Source: Scatomorpha merdigallinarum (lineage in GTDB: Bacteria > Bacillota > Clostridia > Oscillospirales > Oscillospiraceae). Taken from it: 44,661 nucleotides of DNA. The notes beneath the pieces are model-generated. The model ran no database searches. It was not told the DNA's origin and saw nothing but the letters and a program-made list of their open reading frames with translations. A program made the position numbers and the translations under genes. Positions 32,496 through 40,910 of the stretch are shown here, piece after piece; within the stretch, counting starts at the first letter, position 1; each line of letters starts with the position of its first letter. The stretch is taken from the NCBI GenBank assembly GCA_018710885.1, contig DVJA01000007.1:1-44661 (forward strand). Direction: 5' to 3'.

Positions 32496-32512
32496 GTTCA
32501 AATCCTCCCTTT

Positions 32513-32541
32513 GTCACACGTGTCATACTGCTGCGTGTGAC
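32513..32541. promoter_or_regulatory. Inverted repeat in the divergent control region of the oxidoreductase
   Basis: GTCACACG (32513-32520) and CGTGTGAC (32534-32541) with a 13-bp spacer, between the 85-residue protein gene and the aldehyde oxidoreductase gene. A dimeric regulator site is likely. Which regulator binds is unknown. Confidence 0.45.
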
Positions 32542-32645
32542 TTGAATATATCATATATGTTTTCCGATTTAAAGGGGCAACTACACGGCGCTGCGGCGCT
32601 TTTTGAAGAAATTTAAAAAACACACCAATAAAAGGAGGCAAACGC

Positions 32646-35390
32646 ATGATAAAGAAGGTACTCATTATCAATGGGGTAGAGCGCACGCTTGTGCTGGAGG
32701 GAAACGAAACACTTGCCAAAGTCCTTCGCGACCGGCTTCTGCTTACGGGATGTAAGATAGGCTGCGGCGAGGGCCACTGTGGCGCATGTAATGTCATTCT
32801 CGACGGCAAGGTCACCCGCTCATGCATAACCAAGGTCTCCAAGCTGCGTGATTATGCAGAGATAACCACCATTGAGGGCGTAGGCACAGTAAACAACCTT
32901 CACCCGCTGCAAGTCGCCTGGATGGCATATGGCTGTGCGCAGTGCGGCTTCTGTTCGCCCGGCTTCATAATTTCGGCCAAAGTGCTGCTGGAGCAGAACC
33001 CGAACCCGACCCGCCAGGAAGTGCGCGATTGGTTTAATAAAAACCGCAACCTCTGCCGCTGCACGGGTTATAAGCCGCTGATAGACGCCACCATGGCTGC
33101 CGCTGCGGTGATGCGCGGAGAAATGACGGCAGAGGACTTGATGTTCAAGCCGACAGACAATGTGATAACAGGCACGACCTTTGCCCGTCCCTCTGCGGCT
33201 ATGAAGGTCACGGGTACCTGGGACTTCGGCGCAGACCAGGCTCTGCACATGCCCGACAGCACCCTGCGCCTGGCGCTGGTCCAGGCCGAAGTGAGCCACG
33301 CCAACATAAAGGGGGTAGACACCTCCGAGGCCGAAAAGATGCCCGGCGTGTTCAAGGTCATCACTGCCAAGGACGTGCCCGGAAAGAACCGTATAAACGG
33401 CCTCGTAATGCTCCCGCTCAACAACAAGTGCGACGGCTGGGACAGGCCCATACTCTGCGACGAGAAGGTGTTCCAGTATGGTGACGCCATTGCCATAGTT
33501 GCCGCTGATACCGAGGAGCATGCCCGCGCCGCCGCCAAGGCTGTCAAAGTAGACCTTGAGGTTTTGCCGGCGTATATGAGCGCTCCCGAGGCTCTGGCTC
33601 CCGACGCAATTGAAATCCATCCCGGCATACCCAACGCGTACTATGAGACAAACTGCATAAAGGGCCCGGACTTCGACTTTGACAGCGCGCCCAACGTGAT
33701 AGAGGTGGAAAGCTATTGCTCGCGCCAGCCTCACCTCTTCCTCGAGCCAGACAACGGCTACGCATACATAGACGAGGACGGAATGCTGACCATTCACTCC
33801 AAGAGCATCGGACTGCATCTGCACGCGCCCATGATAGCCGACGGTATCGGCGTGCCGCTCGACAAGCTGCGTCTCGTGCAGAACCACGCCGGCGGTACAT
33901 TCGGCTACAAGTTCTCGCCCACGAACGAGGGCATACTCGGTGTGGCGGCGCTGGTCTGCCAGAGACCTGTCAGCCTGAACTTCAACATGTACCAGTCCAT
34001 CACATACACCGGCAAGCGCAGCCCGGGCTTCATGCACATCAAGCTCGCTGCCGACGACAACGGCAAAGTTCTGGCGCTCTGGGGCGACAACTACATCGAC
34101 CACGGCCCGTACAGCGAGTTCGGCGACCTGCTGACCCACCGCCTTAGCCAGTTCGTCGGCGCGGGCGTGGACATAAAGACTATACGCAACAAGTCCACCA
34201 CAGTGTTCACCAACCATGCCTGGGGCAGCGCCTTCCGCGCATATGGCTCACCTCAGAGCTTTATGGGCAGCGACATAGCCATGGACGTGATGGCGGCAAA
34301 GCTGGGCATAGACCCCTTCGAGTTCCGCGCCATGAACTGCTACAAGGAGAGCGAGGACTCCCGCACGCCGAACGGCTGCCGTCCCGACGTCTACTGCGAG
34401 GAGGATCTGTTCAACCTCGCCAGGCCGTATTATGAGGCCGCCAAGAAACGTGTCGCGGAGAAGAACGCCGCCAGCGACGGACGCATCAAGTACGGCATCG
34501 GCGTGTCGCTCGGCGTCTACGGCTGCGGCCTTGACAACTCCGACGCTTCCGAGTGCTGGGCAGATCTGAACCCTGACGGCACGGTCACGCTGCGCAACTC
34601 CTGGGAGGACCACGGCCAGGGCGCGGATATTGCCACGCTCACTGCCGGACATGAGACTCTGCGTCAGGCCGGCTTCACGCCCGAGATGATCCATCTCGAG
34701 ATGAACGACACCAAGCTCACGCCCAACTCCGGCCCCGCCGGAGGCTCCCGCTCCACGGTTATGACCGGCTCGGCGACAAAGGTGGCCTGCGAAAACCTGC
34801 TGAAAGCCATGCGCAAAGACGACGGCACATATCGCACTTACGATGAAATGGTTGCCGAGGGGATAAGCACTCACGCTGTCGGCATTTACACCTATACTGC
34901 CAGCGTGACCCTCGACCAGGCTACCAGCCAGGGCGATCCGTTCCCGAGCTACATGTACACCATCTTCCTGCCTGAAGTCGCAGTCGACACCGAGACCGGC
35001 AAGGTCAAGGTCGAGAAGTTCACCGCCGTGGCTGACTGCGGCACTATCCTCAACAAACTCGCCGTGGACGGCAACTTCTACGGCGGTCTTGTCCAGGGCA
35101 TTGGCCTTGCGCTGAGCGAGGACTTTGAGGACCTCAAGAAGCACACGACGCTTGCCAAGTGCGGCATCCCGTATCCGAACGATGCGCCCGACGACATTGA
35201 ACTGGTGTACCAGACCAATCACCCGCGCCCGAACGGACCCTACGGCGCTTCCGGCTGCGGCGAGGCTCCGCTGGACGCACCGCACCCTGCAATACTGAAC
35301 GCCATCTACAACGCCACCGGCGCACGCATCACCCGTGTACCGGCATTGCCGAGCGTAGTGCTGGAGGCACTCAAGCAAGTCAAGGCGTAA
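32646..35390 (+). CDS. Molybdenum aldehyde oxidoreductase, single-chain (MOP type)
   Basis: A 914-residue xanthine-oxidase-family enzyme that oxidises aldehydes to acids, or a related hydroxylation. The N-terminal plant-type [2Fe-2S] domain has Cys40, 45, 48 and 60. The second [2Fe-2S] domain has Cys100, 103, 137 and 139. These numbers coincide with those I recall for Desulfovibrio gigas MOP (907 residues). The Moco domains follow, with the catalytic Glu at about 873 in GCGEAP. There is no FAD domain, as in MOP. AAAGGAGG precedes the start. It is surrounded by cofactor genes and is the probable client of the whole locus. Confidence 0.92.
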   Translation: MIKKVLIINGVERTLVLEGNETLAKVLRDRLLLTGCKIGCGEGHCGACNVILDGKVTRSCITKVSKLRDYAEITTIEGVGTVNNLHPLQVAWMAYGCAQCGFCSPGFIISAKVLLEQNPNPTRQEVRDWFNKNRNLCRCTGYKPLIDATMAAAAVMRGEMTAEDLMFKPTDNVITGTTFARPSAAMKVTGTWDFGADQALHMPDSTLRLALVQAEVSHANIKGVDTSEAEKMPGVFKVITAKDVPGKNRINGLVMLPLNNKCDGWDRPILCDEKVFQYGDAIAIVAADTEEHARAAAKAVKVDLEVLPAYMSAPEALAPDAIEIHPGIPNAYYETNCIKGPDFDFDSAPNVIEVESYCSRQPHLFLEPDNGYAYIDEDGMLTIHSKSIGLHLHAPMIADGIGVPLDKLRLVQNHAGGTFGYKFSPTNEGILGVAALVCQRPVSLNFNMYQSITYTGKRSPGFMHIKLAADDNGKVLALWGDNYIDHGPYSEFGDLLTHRLSQFVGAGVDIKTIRNKSTTVFTNHAWGSAFRAYGSPQSFMGSDIAMDVMAAKLGIDPFEFRAMNCYKESEDSRTPNGCRPDVYCEEDLFNLARPYYEAAKKRVAEKNAASDGRIKYGIGVSLGVYGCGLDNSDASECWADLNPDGTVTLRNSWEDHGQGADIATLTAGHETLRQAGFTPEMIHLEMNDTKLTPNSGPAGGSRSTVMTGSATKVACENLLKAMRKDDGTYRTYDEMVAEGISTHAVGIYTYTASVTLDQATSQGDPFPSYMYTIFLPEVAVDTETGKVKVEKFTAVADCGTILNKLAVDGNFYGGLVQGIGLALSEDFEDLKKHTTLAKCGIPYPNDAPDDIELVYQTNHPRPNGPYGASGCGEAPLDAPHPAILNAIYNATGARITRVPALPSVVLEALKQVKA

Positions 35391-35393
35391 GAC

Positions 35394-35446
35394 TTTAAAT
35401 CGCAAGCAAGCTATGATAGAATGGGGAAGGCGAAAGCCTTCCCCAT
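35394..35446 (+). promoter_or_regulatory. Promoter-like sequence and GAAA-capped hairpin before the lipoprotein genes
   Basis: TTTAAA (35394-35399), 17 bp, TAGAAT (35417-35422), then an 11-bp stem ATGGGGAAGGC/GCCTTCCCCAT (35421-35446) with a GAAA loop. The hairpin may terminate the oxidoreductase transcript. Its T tract is weak (TTTGC), so a leader-RNA role is also possible. Confidence 0.5.
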
Positions 35447-35468
35447 TTGCAAAAGTGAGGTGCGCAGC

Positions 35469-36158
35469 ATGAAACGAATCATACCCCTCGCCCTGGCCCT
35501 GCTCCTCCTCGCCGCCTGCAGCACCCCGGCGGCGCAGCCGACGGCGACGGTGGAAGCATCCCACACGCCATCGCCCGTGCCGGTGCCTCCCGAAATTGGT
35601 GGCGAGAGTCCATACGCGGCGTATGTACGCGACGAACTCTAGGAGCTGCGCGGAAACGTGTATCGAGATGACGAGGACAAGATACGCGACACGGTTACGA
35701 TGTACATGGATTTGTGGTACGACAGGATGTACAACCCGGAATACACGGACTACGGCGTGTTCGGCCTCTTCTTCGACAAGACAGCGGAGGGGTATCCGCA
35801 TCTGCAATACCACTGCATGGAGGCGCGGTATCTGGTACTCTCAGACGTGGTGCACGTGTATGGCCCAGTTGTATGGCACGACTACGACATCGACATAGCG
35901 TCCGTCGCGCTCGACGGAGATACGGCCGTCGTCGAGATTCGCAGCCCGTTCCGTGCCCTTAGCTACAAGCGCCAATTCATGACAAGCGGGATGTTTTACT
36001 TCTGGATAACTCTCGGAAAGACTGACGGCGTCTGGTTCCTGACGGACATATCCCCAGACAGTATCTATGGCAGTGACCGGCACGGCAGCTATGACGAACT
36101 GCTCGAAAGCATAGAAGAGCTGGAAGCGGAATACGAGAGGACAACTCAAGCGAGGTAA
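35469..36158 (+). pseudogene. Lipoprotein gene interrupted by an in-frame TAG
   Basis: A start at ATG 35469 (GAGGTG upstream) encodes a lipoprotein signal with lipobox LLAAC and a Thr/Pro-rich linker. The frame stops at TAG 35640-35642 after RDEL. It resumes at once in the same frame (ELRGNVYRDDEDKIRDTVTMYMDLWYDRMYN) and runs to 36158, giving about 230 codons in total. The second part has a compact NTF2-like look (YLVLSDVVHVYGPVVWHDYDIDIASVALDGDTAVVEI). One base change would restore the gene. The following lipoprotein shares the same signal sequence. Function unknown; it is probably unrelated to molybdenum. Confidence 0.75.
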
Positions 36159-36163
36159 AAACG

Positions 36164-37144
36164 ATGAAGAGAACATTTGCAGCCGTCATGGCCCTCGCCC
36201 TGCTCCTCCTCGCCGCCTGCGGCACCCCGGCGGTGGAACCGGCGCCGTCTGCGACGTCGATTCCCGCCTCGCCGGTGGATTTGATAACGCCGGGGCCCAC
36301 GCCTGTGCCGGTTGAGACAATTTCGCCGCAGGAGGCGTCGAGCCGCGCGGTGCCGGAGACGATGACGCTGCCCGACGCGGGCTTCGAGCCGGAGTCGTAC
36401 TGGTTCGCCGAGCCCTTCGGAGACGGTGGCCAGGCGCTGCTGCTGATGTCCGGCGACGGTAGGTTCAAGTGTTGGTATGACTACTGGTTTGAATACCCCG
36501 ACACAGGCTGGAAAGACCTTGTGGGCGGCAGCTTCACGGAAGCCGAGGCCGCGGCGGGCAAGGACGGCGGCGCTCTCACGCTCGAGTACGCCGAGACCGC
36601 CGATACTCCGCGACCAGAGCGCTTCACGGCCATAACGCGCGATGAGGCGCTGCGTGCCTACCGTGACATGCCGTATAACGACGAGCTCAGCCTGCCCGTA
36701 CCCGTGCGCATCGAGCGCAGCGAGTGGGAGGCCACGCCGGGCGTGACGCCGGTTTCATACTCCGAGGTCGGCGCGAGCGGCGCAGTTTACGAGTACATGG
36801 GCGCGACGGTCACCTTCGACACCATGGGCGGCGCGCCGCTCTATTTCAGCGGCTTTACCACCGAGTCTGCCGGTTTCCCCTTCAAGGTGCGCGGCGTGGG
36901 CATCGGCAGCAGCGGCGAGGATGTGCTCGCGAGTTTCCCGTCGAACGTGCTCACGCTAGCAGACGCCGGTGAGCGCCACACATTTTACGGCGGCGACTTC
37001 GGCTGCATGGGCACCTGGGATACCGACGACGACTGGCGTGGCGGCGACGTGATTATGGTCAGCGACGGCTGGACGATAACGCGCTTTATCCTCGACGAAG
37101 CCGGCATTGTATACAAGATTGAATTCTGGAACTCCGTAGACTGA
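36164..37144 (+). CDS. Lipoprotein of unknown function
   Basis: A 326-residue lipoprotein with signal MKRTFAAVMALALLLLAAC and a Pro/Thr-rich linker to about residue 60. A beta-rich middle follows (FGDGGQALLLMSGDGRFKCWYDYWFEYPDTGW). The C-terminal domain contains RGVGIGSSGEDVLASFPSNVL, a pattern of SmpA/OmlA-like lipoprotein folds. It lies 5 bp after the broken lipoprotein gene, with AGGTAAAA upstream. It is likely exposed on the outer face of the membrane. No enzyme motif is visible. Confidence 0.75.
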   Translation: MKRTFAAVMALALLLLAACGTPAVEPAPSATSIPASPVDLITPGPTPVPVETISPQEASSRAVPETMTLPDAGFEPESYWFAEPFGDGGQALLLMSGDGRFKCWYDYWFEYPDTGWKDLVGGSFTEAEAAAGKDGGALTLEYAETADTPRPERFTAITRDEALRAYRDMPYNDELSLPVPVRIERSEWEATPGVTPVSYSEVGASGAVYEYMGATVTFDTMGGAPLYFSGFTTESAGFPFKVRGVGIGSSGEDVLASFPSNVLTLADAGERHTFYGGDFGCMGTWDTDDDWRGGDVIMVSDGWTITRFILDEAGIVYKIEFWNSVD

Positions 37145-37169
37145 CTTTCCCGCCGGAAGGAGGGCGATT

Positions 37170-39449
37170 ATGGACTTCACCGAGCGCTCAACGCGCGTAT
37201 ATAAGACAAAACAGCTGTATTCAAAAGAGGAGCTTGCCGCACGCGAGAGTTTGTGCGTACATGAGCAGCCAGCCTTCTGCACGGCGGCATGCCCGCTGCG
37301 CATAGATGCCAGACAGCTCGCGGGACTCTGCGCGGCCGGGGACTTCACTGCGGCGCGAGCTGCGATGGAACGTGCAGTGCCATTTGCACAAATATTGGCA
37401 GCAGGCTGCGAAGCGCCCTGCACAGACGCCTGCCGTCTGGCAGAGGCCGGAGCAGAGAGCGTGAGTATACCTGCCCTGGAGCGGGCTGCCATGCGGCACG
37501 GACAGCCACGTACCGGCCGTGGGCTTTTGAAGTTCAAGAAGAAAAAAACTGCGGTTGTCTTTGGAGCCGAGCTTTTCACCCTTGTCGTTGCAGCAGAGCT
37601 GGCAGGAAAAAGCTATCCAACCACCTTCTGTGTCGCTGAAAATAGCGCATCGGAGCTCATCGCACGCTGTGCTCCCTTTCTGGACACAGAGAGCGCGGCA
37701 GAGCAGGCAGAAGTGCTTGAAAAACTTGACCTCAAGGTTGAGTACGGCCGTGAGCTCACCGCCGCGCTGGTAGAAGCAGAGAGGGCCAAATACGATCTAG
37801 CCTGTGTTTCGCTTGCGGTGTATTCCGCGTTGGGCGGCGGCAATACAGACCCTGTCACACTCTATGACGAAAAGCTGGACGTACTTGCGCGTCCGAACGG
37901 GGACGAGAGCGTGATAGGCGCGTTTTACAACGCGCGCCGCGCTGGCGTGAGCGCCGACCGTCTTGCCCAGGGTATGCCGCCTGACAGCGCCCGCGGCGAC
38001 GAAGGGCCGGTGGCAAGCCGGCTCTATACGGATCTCTCCGTCGTCAGTCCGACAGTGCGGGTTCCGGAACGCGGAGTGTACACGCGGGAGGAAGCGCAAA
38101 TCGAGGCCGGAAGATGTATACAGTGCGAGTGCACGGAGTGCATAAAAGGCTGTGCGTGGCTGCAGCACTACGGTAAGTTCCCGCGCATAATGACACGTGA
38201 GATATACAACAACGTCGGCATTATAATGGGCGACCACATGATGAATGGCGCAATAAACTCCTGCGCTTTGTGCGGACAGTGTTCAGTCACTTGCCCCAAT
38301 GGGTACGATATGGCTGAGATTTGCCTTTCTGCCCGGCGCAATATGGTTGAAACCGGCAAGATGAGTCTTGCGGTCCATGAGTTTGCGCTCCGTGACCAGC
38401 TGTTTTCTAACGGAGAGGCATTCCTCTGCCGGGCCGGGCCGGGCTCTGAAAAGTGCAGATATGTATTTTTCCCAGGCTGCCAGGCTGCGGCCGTGTCACC
38501 GGACGCCGTATGGCAAGCATATATGGATCTCCGCGCCAGGCTAGAAGGGGGCGTAGGCATATTGCTCGGCTGCTGCGGAGTCATCTCAGACTGGGCCGGA
38601 CGAGAGGAACTGTTTTCAGACACACAGGCGCAGCTCAGCGCGGCACTTTCAGCTCTTGGACATCCGAAAATCATCACGGCATGTCCCACCTGTACCCGCA
38701 CGCTCGCTCAGTTGGGCGACTGTGTGGGGATATGGGACGTGCTGCTGGACATCGGTCTGCCGGACTGCGCCCCCGAGGCAGTGGGCCCGGTTGTGCTTCA
38801 CGACGCCTGCGGCGCGCGAGGCGACGCACACACACAGGACGCGGTGCGCAAGCTGGCCGGGCAGCTGGGATGTGCGATCAGAGAGACCGAATATTCAGGA
38901 GATCGTGCGCCCTGCTGCGGCTACGGCGGCCTCGCCGGATATGCCGGGCCGGAGGTTGCCGCCGGAATGACAGCCGCGGCATTGGAAAACACGTCTGGAT
39001 TGCAGCTCACATACTGTATGGGCTGCCGGGACAGGTATGCCCGTGCCGGGGCAGAGAGCCGGCACATATTGGAGCTGGTCTACGGTGTCCCGGCAGGAGC
39101 GCCGCCGGGCATATCTGAAAAACGCCGCAACAGACTTGAACTCAGAAGGCGGCTGCTGCGCGATATATGGGGTGAGGACGAGATGAACAAGCCTTTGAAC
39201 TTCAAGCTGGATATTACCGGAGAGGCCAGGGCGCTCATGGAGGAGCGCATGATTCTGGAGAGCGATGTAATACAGGTTATGAGCTCATACAACGACAGCG
39301 GCGAAGCTGTGCTGGAGAACGACACGGGACTGCTGGTTGCACGGCTACGCATAGGAAATGTGACGTTCTGGGTCAAATTCACAGAAAATGGCGGCACATA
39401 TACCGTACACCGCGTTTACAGCCACCGTATGACTATAGAGACGAGGTGA
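37170..39449 (+). CDS. Multidomain Fe-S/CCG redox protein (DVU_1558-like)
   Basis: A 759-residue cytosolic electron-transfer protein. In order: an N-terminal glutamate-synthase-like Fe-S domain (residues about 25-110, Cys in CVHEQPAFCTAACPLR and GCEAPCTDACR); a shrunken Rossmann-like part (KKTAVVFGAELFTLVVAAELAG) lacking a clear GxGxxG; two [4Fe-4S] motifs CIQCECTECIKGC and CALCGQCSVTCPNG; two cysteine-rich CCG modules of the HdrB/GlpC kind (GCCGVISDWAG...CPTCTR and CCGYGGLAGY...CMGCRDR); and a C-terminal beta domain from about residue 672. GGAAGGAGG precedes the start. It opens the operon and probably feeds or drains electrons for the oxidoreductase or its maturation. Confidence 0.82.
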   Translation: MDFTERSTRVYKTKQLYSKEELAARESLCVHEQPAFCTAACPLRIDARQLAGLCAAGDFTAARAAMERAVPFAQILAAGCEAPCTDACRLAEAGAESVSIPALERAAMRHGQPRTGRGLLKFKKKKTAVVFGAELFTLVVAAELAGKSYPTTFCVAENSASELIARCAPFLDTESAAEQAEVLEKLDLKVEYGRELTAALVEAERAKYDLACVSLAVYSALGGGNTDPVTLYDEKLDVLARPNGDESVIGAFYNARRAGVSADRLAQGMPPDSARGDEGPVASRLYTDLSVVSPTVRVPERGVYTREEAQIEAGRCIQCECTECIKGCAWLQHYGKFPRIMTREIYNNVGIIMGDHMMNGAINSCALCGQCSVTCPNGYDMAEICLSARRNMVETGKMSLAVHEFALRDQLFSNGEAFLCRAGPGSEKCRYVFFPGCQAAAVSPDAVWQAYMDLRARLEGGVGILLGCCGVISDWAGREELFSDTQAQLSAALSALGHPKIITACPTCTRTLAQLGDCVGIWDVLLDIGLPDCAPEAVGPVVLHDACGARGDAHTQDAVRKLAGQLGCAIRETEYSGDRAPCCGYGGLAGYAGPEVAAGMTAAALENTSGLQLTYCMGCRDRYARAGAESRHILELVYGVPAGAPPGISEKRRNRLELRRRLLRDIWGEDEMNKPLNFKLDITGEARALMEERMILESDVIQVMSSYNDSGEAVLENDTGLLVARLRIGNVTFWVKFTENGGTYTVHRVYSHRMTIETR

Positions 39450-39452
39450 ACC

Positions 39453-39674
39453 ATGCCTGAGGTTAAAAGCTATTATGTCATCGACCCCGAAGGCAAGCTG
39501 ACCTGCCGCAAGTGCGGCGTTGGTCTTGTCAAGGCAAACGCAGTGTTTGGCTACCTGGACAACGCCTTCCCGGTTGAGCTGCCTGTCTGCCCCAAATGCG
39601 GGTTCGTTTACGTGCCGGAAGAGCTGGCCGTCGGCAAAGTGTTAAGCGTGGAAAAGGTGCTCGAGGACAAATGA
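39453..39674 (+). CDS. Small two-CxxC redox/zinc-ribbon protein (DVU_1557-like)
   Basis: A 73-residue protein with knuckles CRKCG and CPKCG about 28 residues apart, as in rubredoxins or zinc ribbons: LTCRKCGVGLVKANAVFGYLDNAFPVELPVCPKCGFVYVPEE. It starts 3 bp after the previous stop, with GAGGTG upstream. I recall a family named after DVU_1557 as a redox protein with the same layout. Whether it holds iron or zinc cannot be told from sequence. Role in the cluster is inference. Confidence 0.8.
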   Translation: MPEVKSYYVIDPEGKLTCRKCGVGLVKANAVFGYLDNAFPVELPVCPKCGFVYVPEELAVGKVLSVEKVLEDK

Positions 39675-39706
39675 CAGGATACGTCGTCTGAAAGGAGCTG
39701 CGGGAC

Positions 39707-39952
39707 GTGAGGGGACTGGGGTCGTATAGAGGACAATACGAAAGACCTGCATCGGAGTTCTTGCTGTTCATGCTGCCAATAGCGGGTATCCTGATTTGGA
39801 TTTTGGAACTTGGCAAGCTGGGCAGGTTCGGGGCAAAGCTGGCGGTAAAGCTAAATGCGATGGGAACGTGGGTAAAAGCGCTCATCTATGTGGGTATATG
39901 CCTGCTCTCTGCCGCGATTGTCGCGCTGCTGTATGCGCTGCTTGTGCGCTGA
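39707..39952 (+). CDS. Small two-helix membrane protein inside the operon
   Basis: An 81-residue protein starting at GTG 39707, with AAAGGAG at a suitable distance. Hydrophobic segments lie at about residues 18-36 and 58-80, with a basic loop between. It has no recognised family. Its spacing (32 bp from the redox protein, 13 bp to the methyltransferase) supports a real gene. It may tether the cluster's soluble proteins to the membrane. Confidence 0.6.
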   Translation: MRGLGSYRGQYERPASEFLLFMLPIAGILIWILELGKLGRFGAKLAVKLNAMGTWVKALIYVGICLLSAAIVALLYALLVR

Positions 39953-39965
39953 GCCGGAGGAGAAA

Positions 39966-40490
39966 ATGTACAGACACCCGGGCGGCGAGACCGCTGTACT
40001 CAACTTGATAGGGCGCGCGAGCCTCGCACCGGGCGCAAAGGTAATTGACCTCGGCGCCGGCGACGGGGATGCGGTGAGATTGCTGAGAGCTCTGGGCTAT
40101 GAAGCCAATGGTGTTGACATAACACCTGGAGAGGACGTTGACAGCGGTGATTTGTTCAACCTGGATTGTGAGTTGGGCTCCTTTGATGCGGTTCTCAGCC
40201 AGTGTACCTTCCTGCTTACAGGGGATGTGCCGGGAGCGATGGCCGCGGCAGGCCGCATACTGCGGCCGGGCGGGATTCTGCTCTACTCTGACGCTGTGCC
40301 GGGGGGAGAAGAGGCGCTGCGCCTGCTGGCCGGGGCTGCGGGTTTTGAGCCCGTATCCGTTGAGGACGAAACGGACGGGTGGAGAGAATATATAATTACC
40401 GCACTCTGGAAGGGGGACGCGGAACTGCCCGAAGCGTGTAAAAATGTGAGAAACGTCAGGTATTTGTCCGCAATATTGCGGAAGCTGTAA
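39966..40490 (+). CDS. SAM-dependent methyltransferase (DVU_1556-like)
   Basis: A 174-residue class I methyltransferase: motif I VIDLGAGDGDAVRLL at residues 26-40, acidic loop GVDITPGEDV, motif IV-like FDAVLSQCTFLL, motif VI AGRILRPGGILLYSD. Start ATG 39966 with GGAGGAG upstream. The Cys in the SQCTF segment is notable. It is short for the class, without an added substrate domain. The substrate is unknown; operon position suggests a cofactor or a maturation intermediate. Confidence 0.85.
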   Translation: MYRHPGGETAVLNLIGRASLAPGAKVIDLGAGDGDAVRLLRALGYEANGVDITPGEDVDSGDLFNLDCELGSFDAVLSQCTFLLTGDVPGAMAAAGRILRPGGILLYSDAVPGGEEALRLLAGAAGFEPVSVEDETDGWREYIITALWKGDAELPEACKNVRNVRYLSAILRKL

Positions 40491-40502
40491 AGGAGGAGCG
40501 CA

Positions 40503-40910
40503 GTGGACGCATTTGACAGAATTATGGAGCTTTCACGGCAGGGGCTTTACTGTGCGCAGATTATGGTTCAGCTGGCGCTGGACGCGGAGGGGAAAGAGAA
40601 CCCAGATCTGATTCAGGCGGTCAGGGGACTTTGCGGTGGCTTTGCATGGTCGGGAGGTCCATGTGGAGCGCTGAGCGGCGGCGTGTGTTTTCTGAGTATG
40701 CTGGGCCGCGAACTGAGCGCGGACGAGCGCATAGCCATGATAGGGGATTTTCACGCCTGGTTCCGTGAGCGCACGGAGCAGTATGGCGGGGAAAACTGTG
40801 AAAACATAGAGCGCGGCGATCCGCAGAACATGGTTACCACATGTCCGGGGGTTATAATAGACAGCTATGAGAAGTGTGTGGCGCTGCTCGAAGAGAAAGG
40901 GCTGGCGTAA
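40503..40910 (+). CDS. C-GCAxxG-C-C family protein (DVU_1555-like)
   Basis: A 135-residue protein with the spaced cysteines of the C_GCAxxG_C_C family: Cys17 in YCAQIM, CGG and GGPCGALSGG (the GCAxxG variant), then NCENIERGD and TCPG. Such proteins are thought to be redox-active or to bind Fe-S. Start GTG 40503 with AAAGGAGGAG upstream. The stop overlaps the ATG of the radical SAM gene (TAATG). Function in this cluster is not known. Confidence 0.85.
   Translation: MDAFDRIMELSRQGLYCAQIMVQLALDAEGKENPDLIQAVRGLCGGFAWSGGPCGALSGGVCFLSMLGRELSADERIAMIGDFHAWFRERTEQYGGENCENIERGDPQNMVTTCPGVIIDSYEKCVALLEEKGLA

Noticed and set aside
35640..35642. TAG as a pyrrolysine codon
   Set aside because: The gene is a lipoprotein unrelated to methylamine methyltransferases, and no pyl genes or PYLIS-like element were seen; a nonsense mutation is simpler.
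32820..35813. Two long minus-strand frames (465 and 521 codons) opposite the aldehyde oxidoreductase
   Set aside because: Shadows of codon bias; all cofactor and catalytic residues are on the plus strand.
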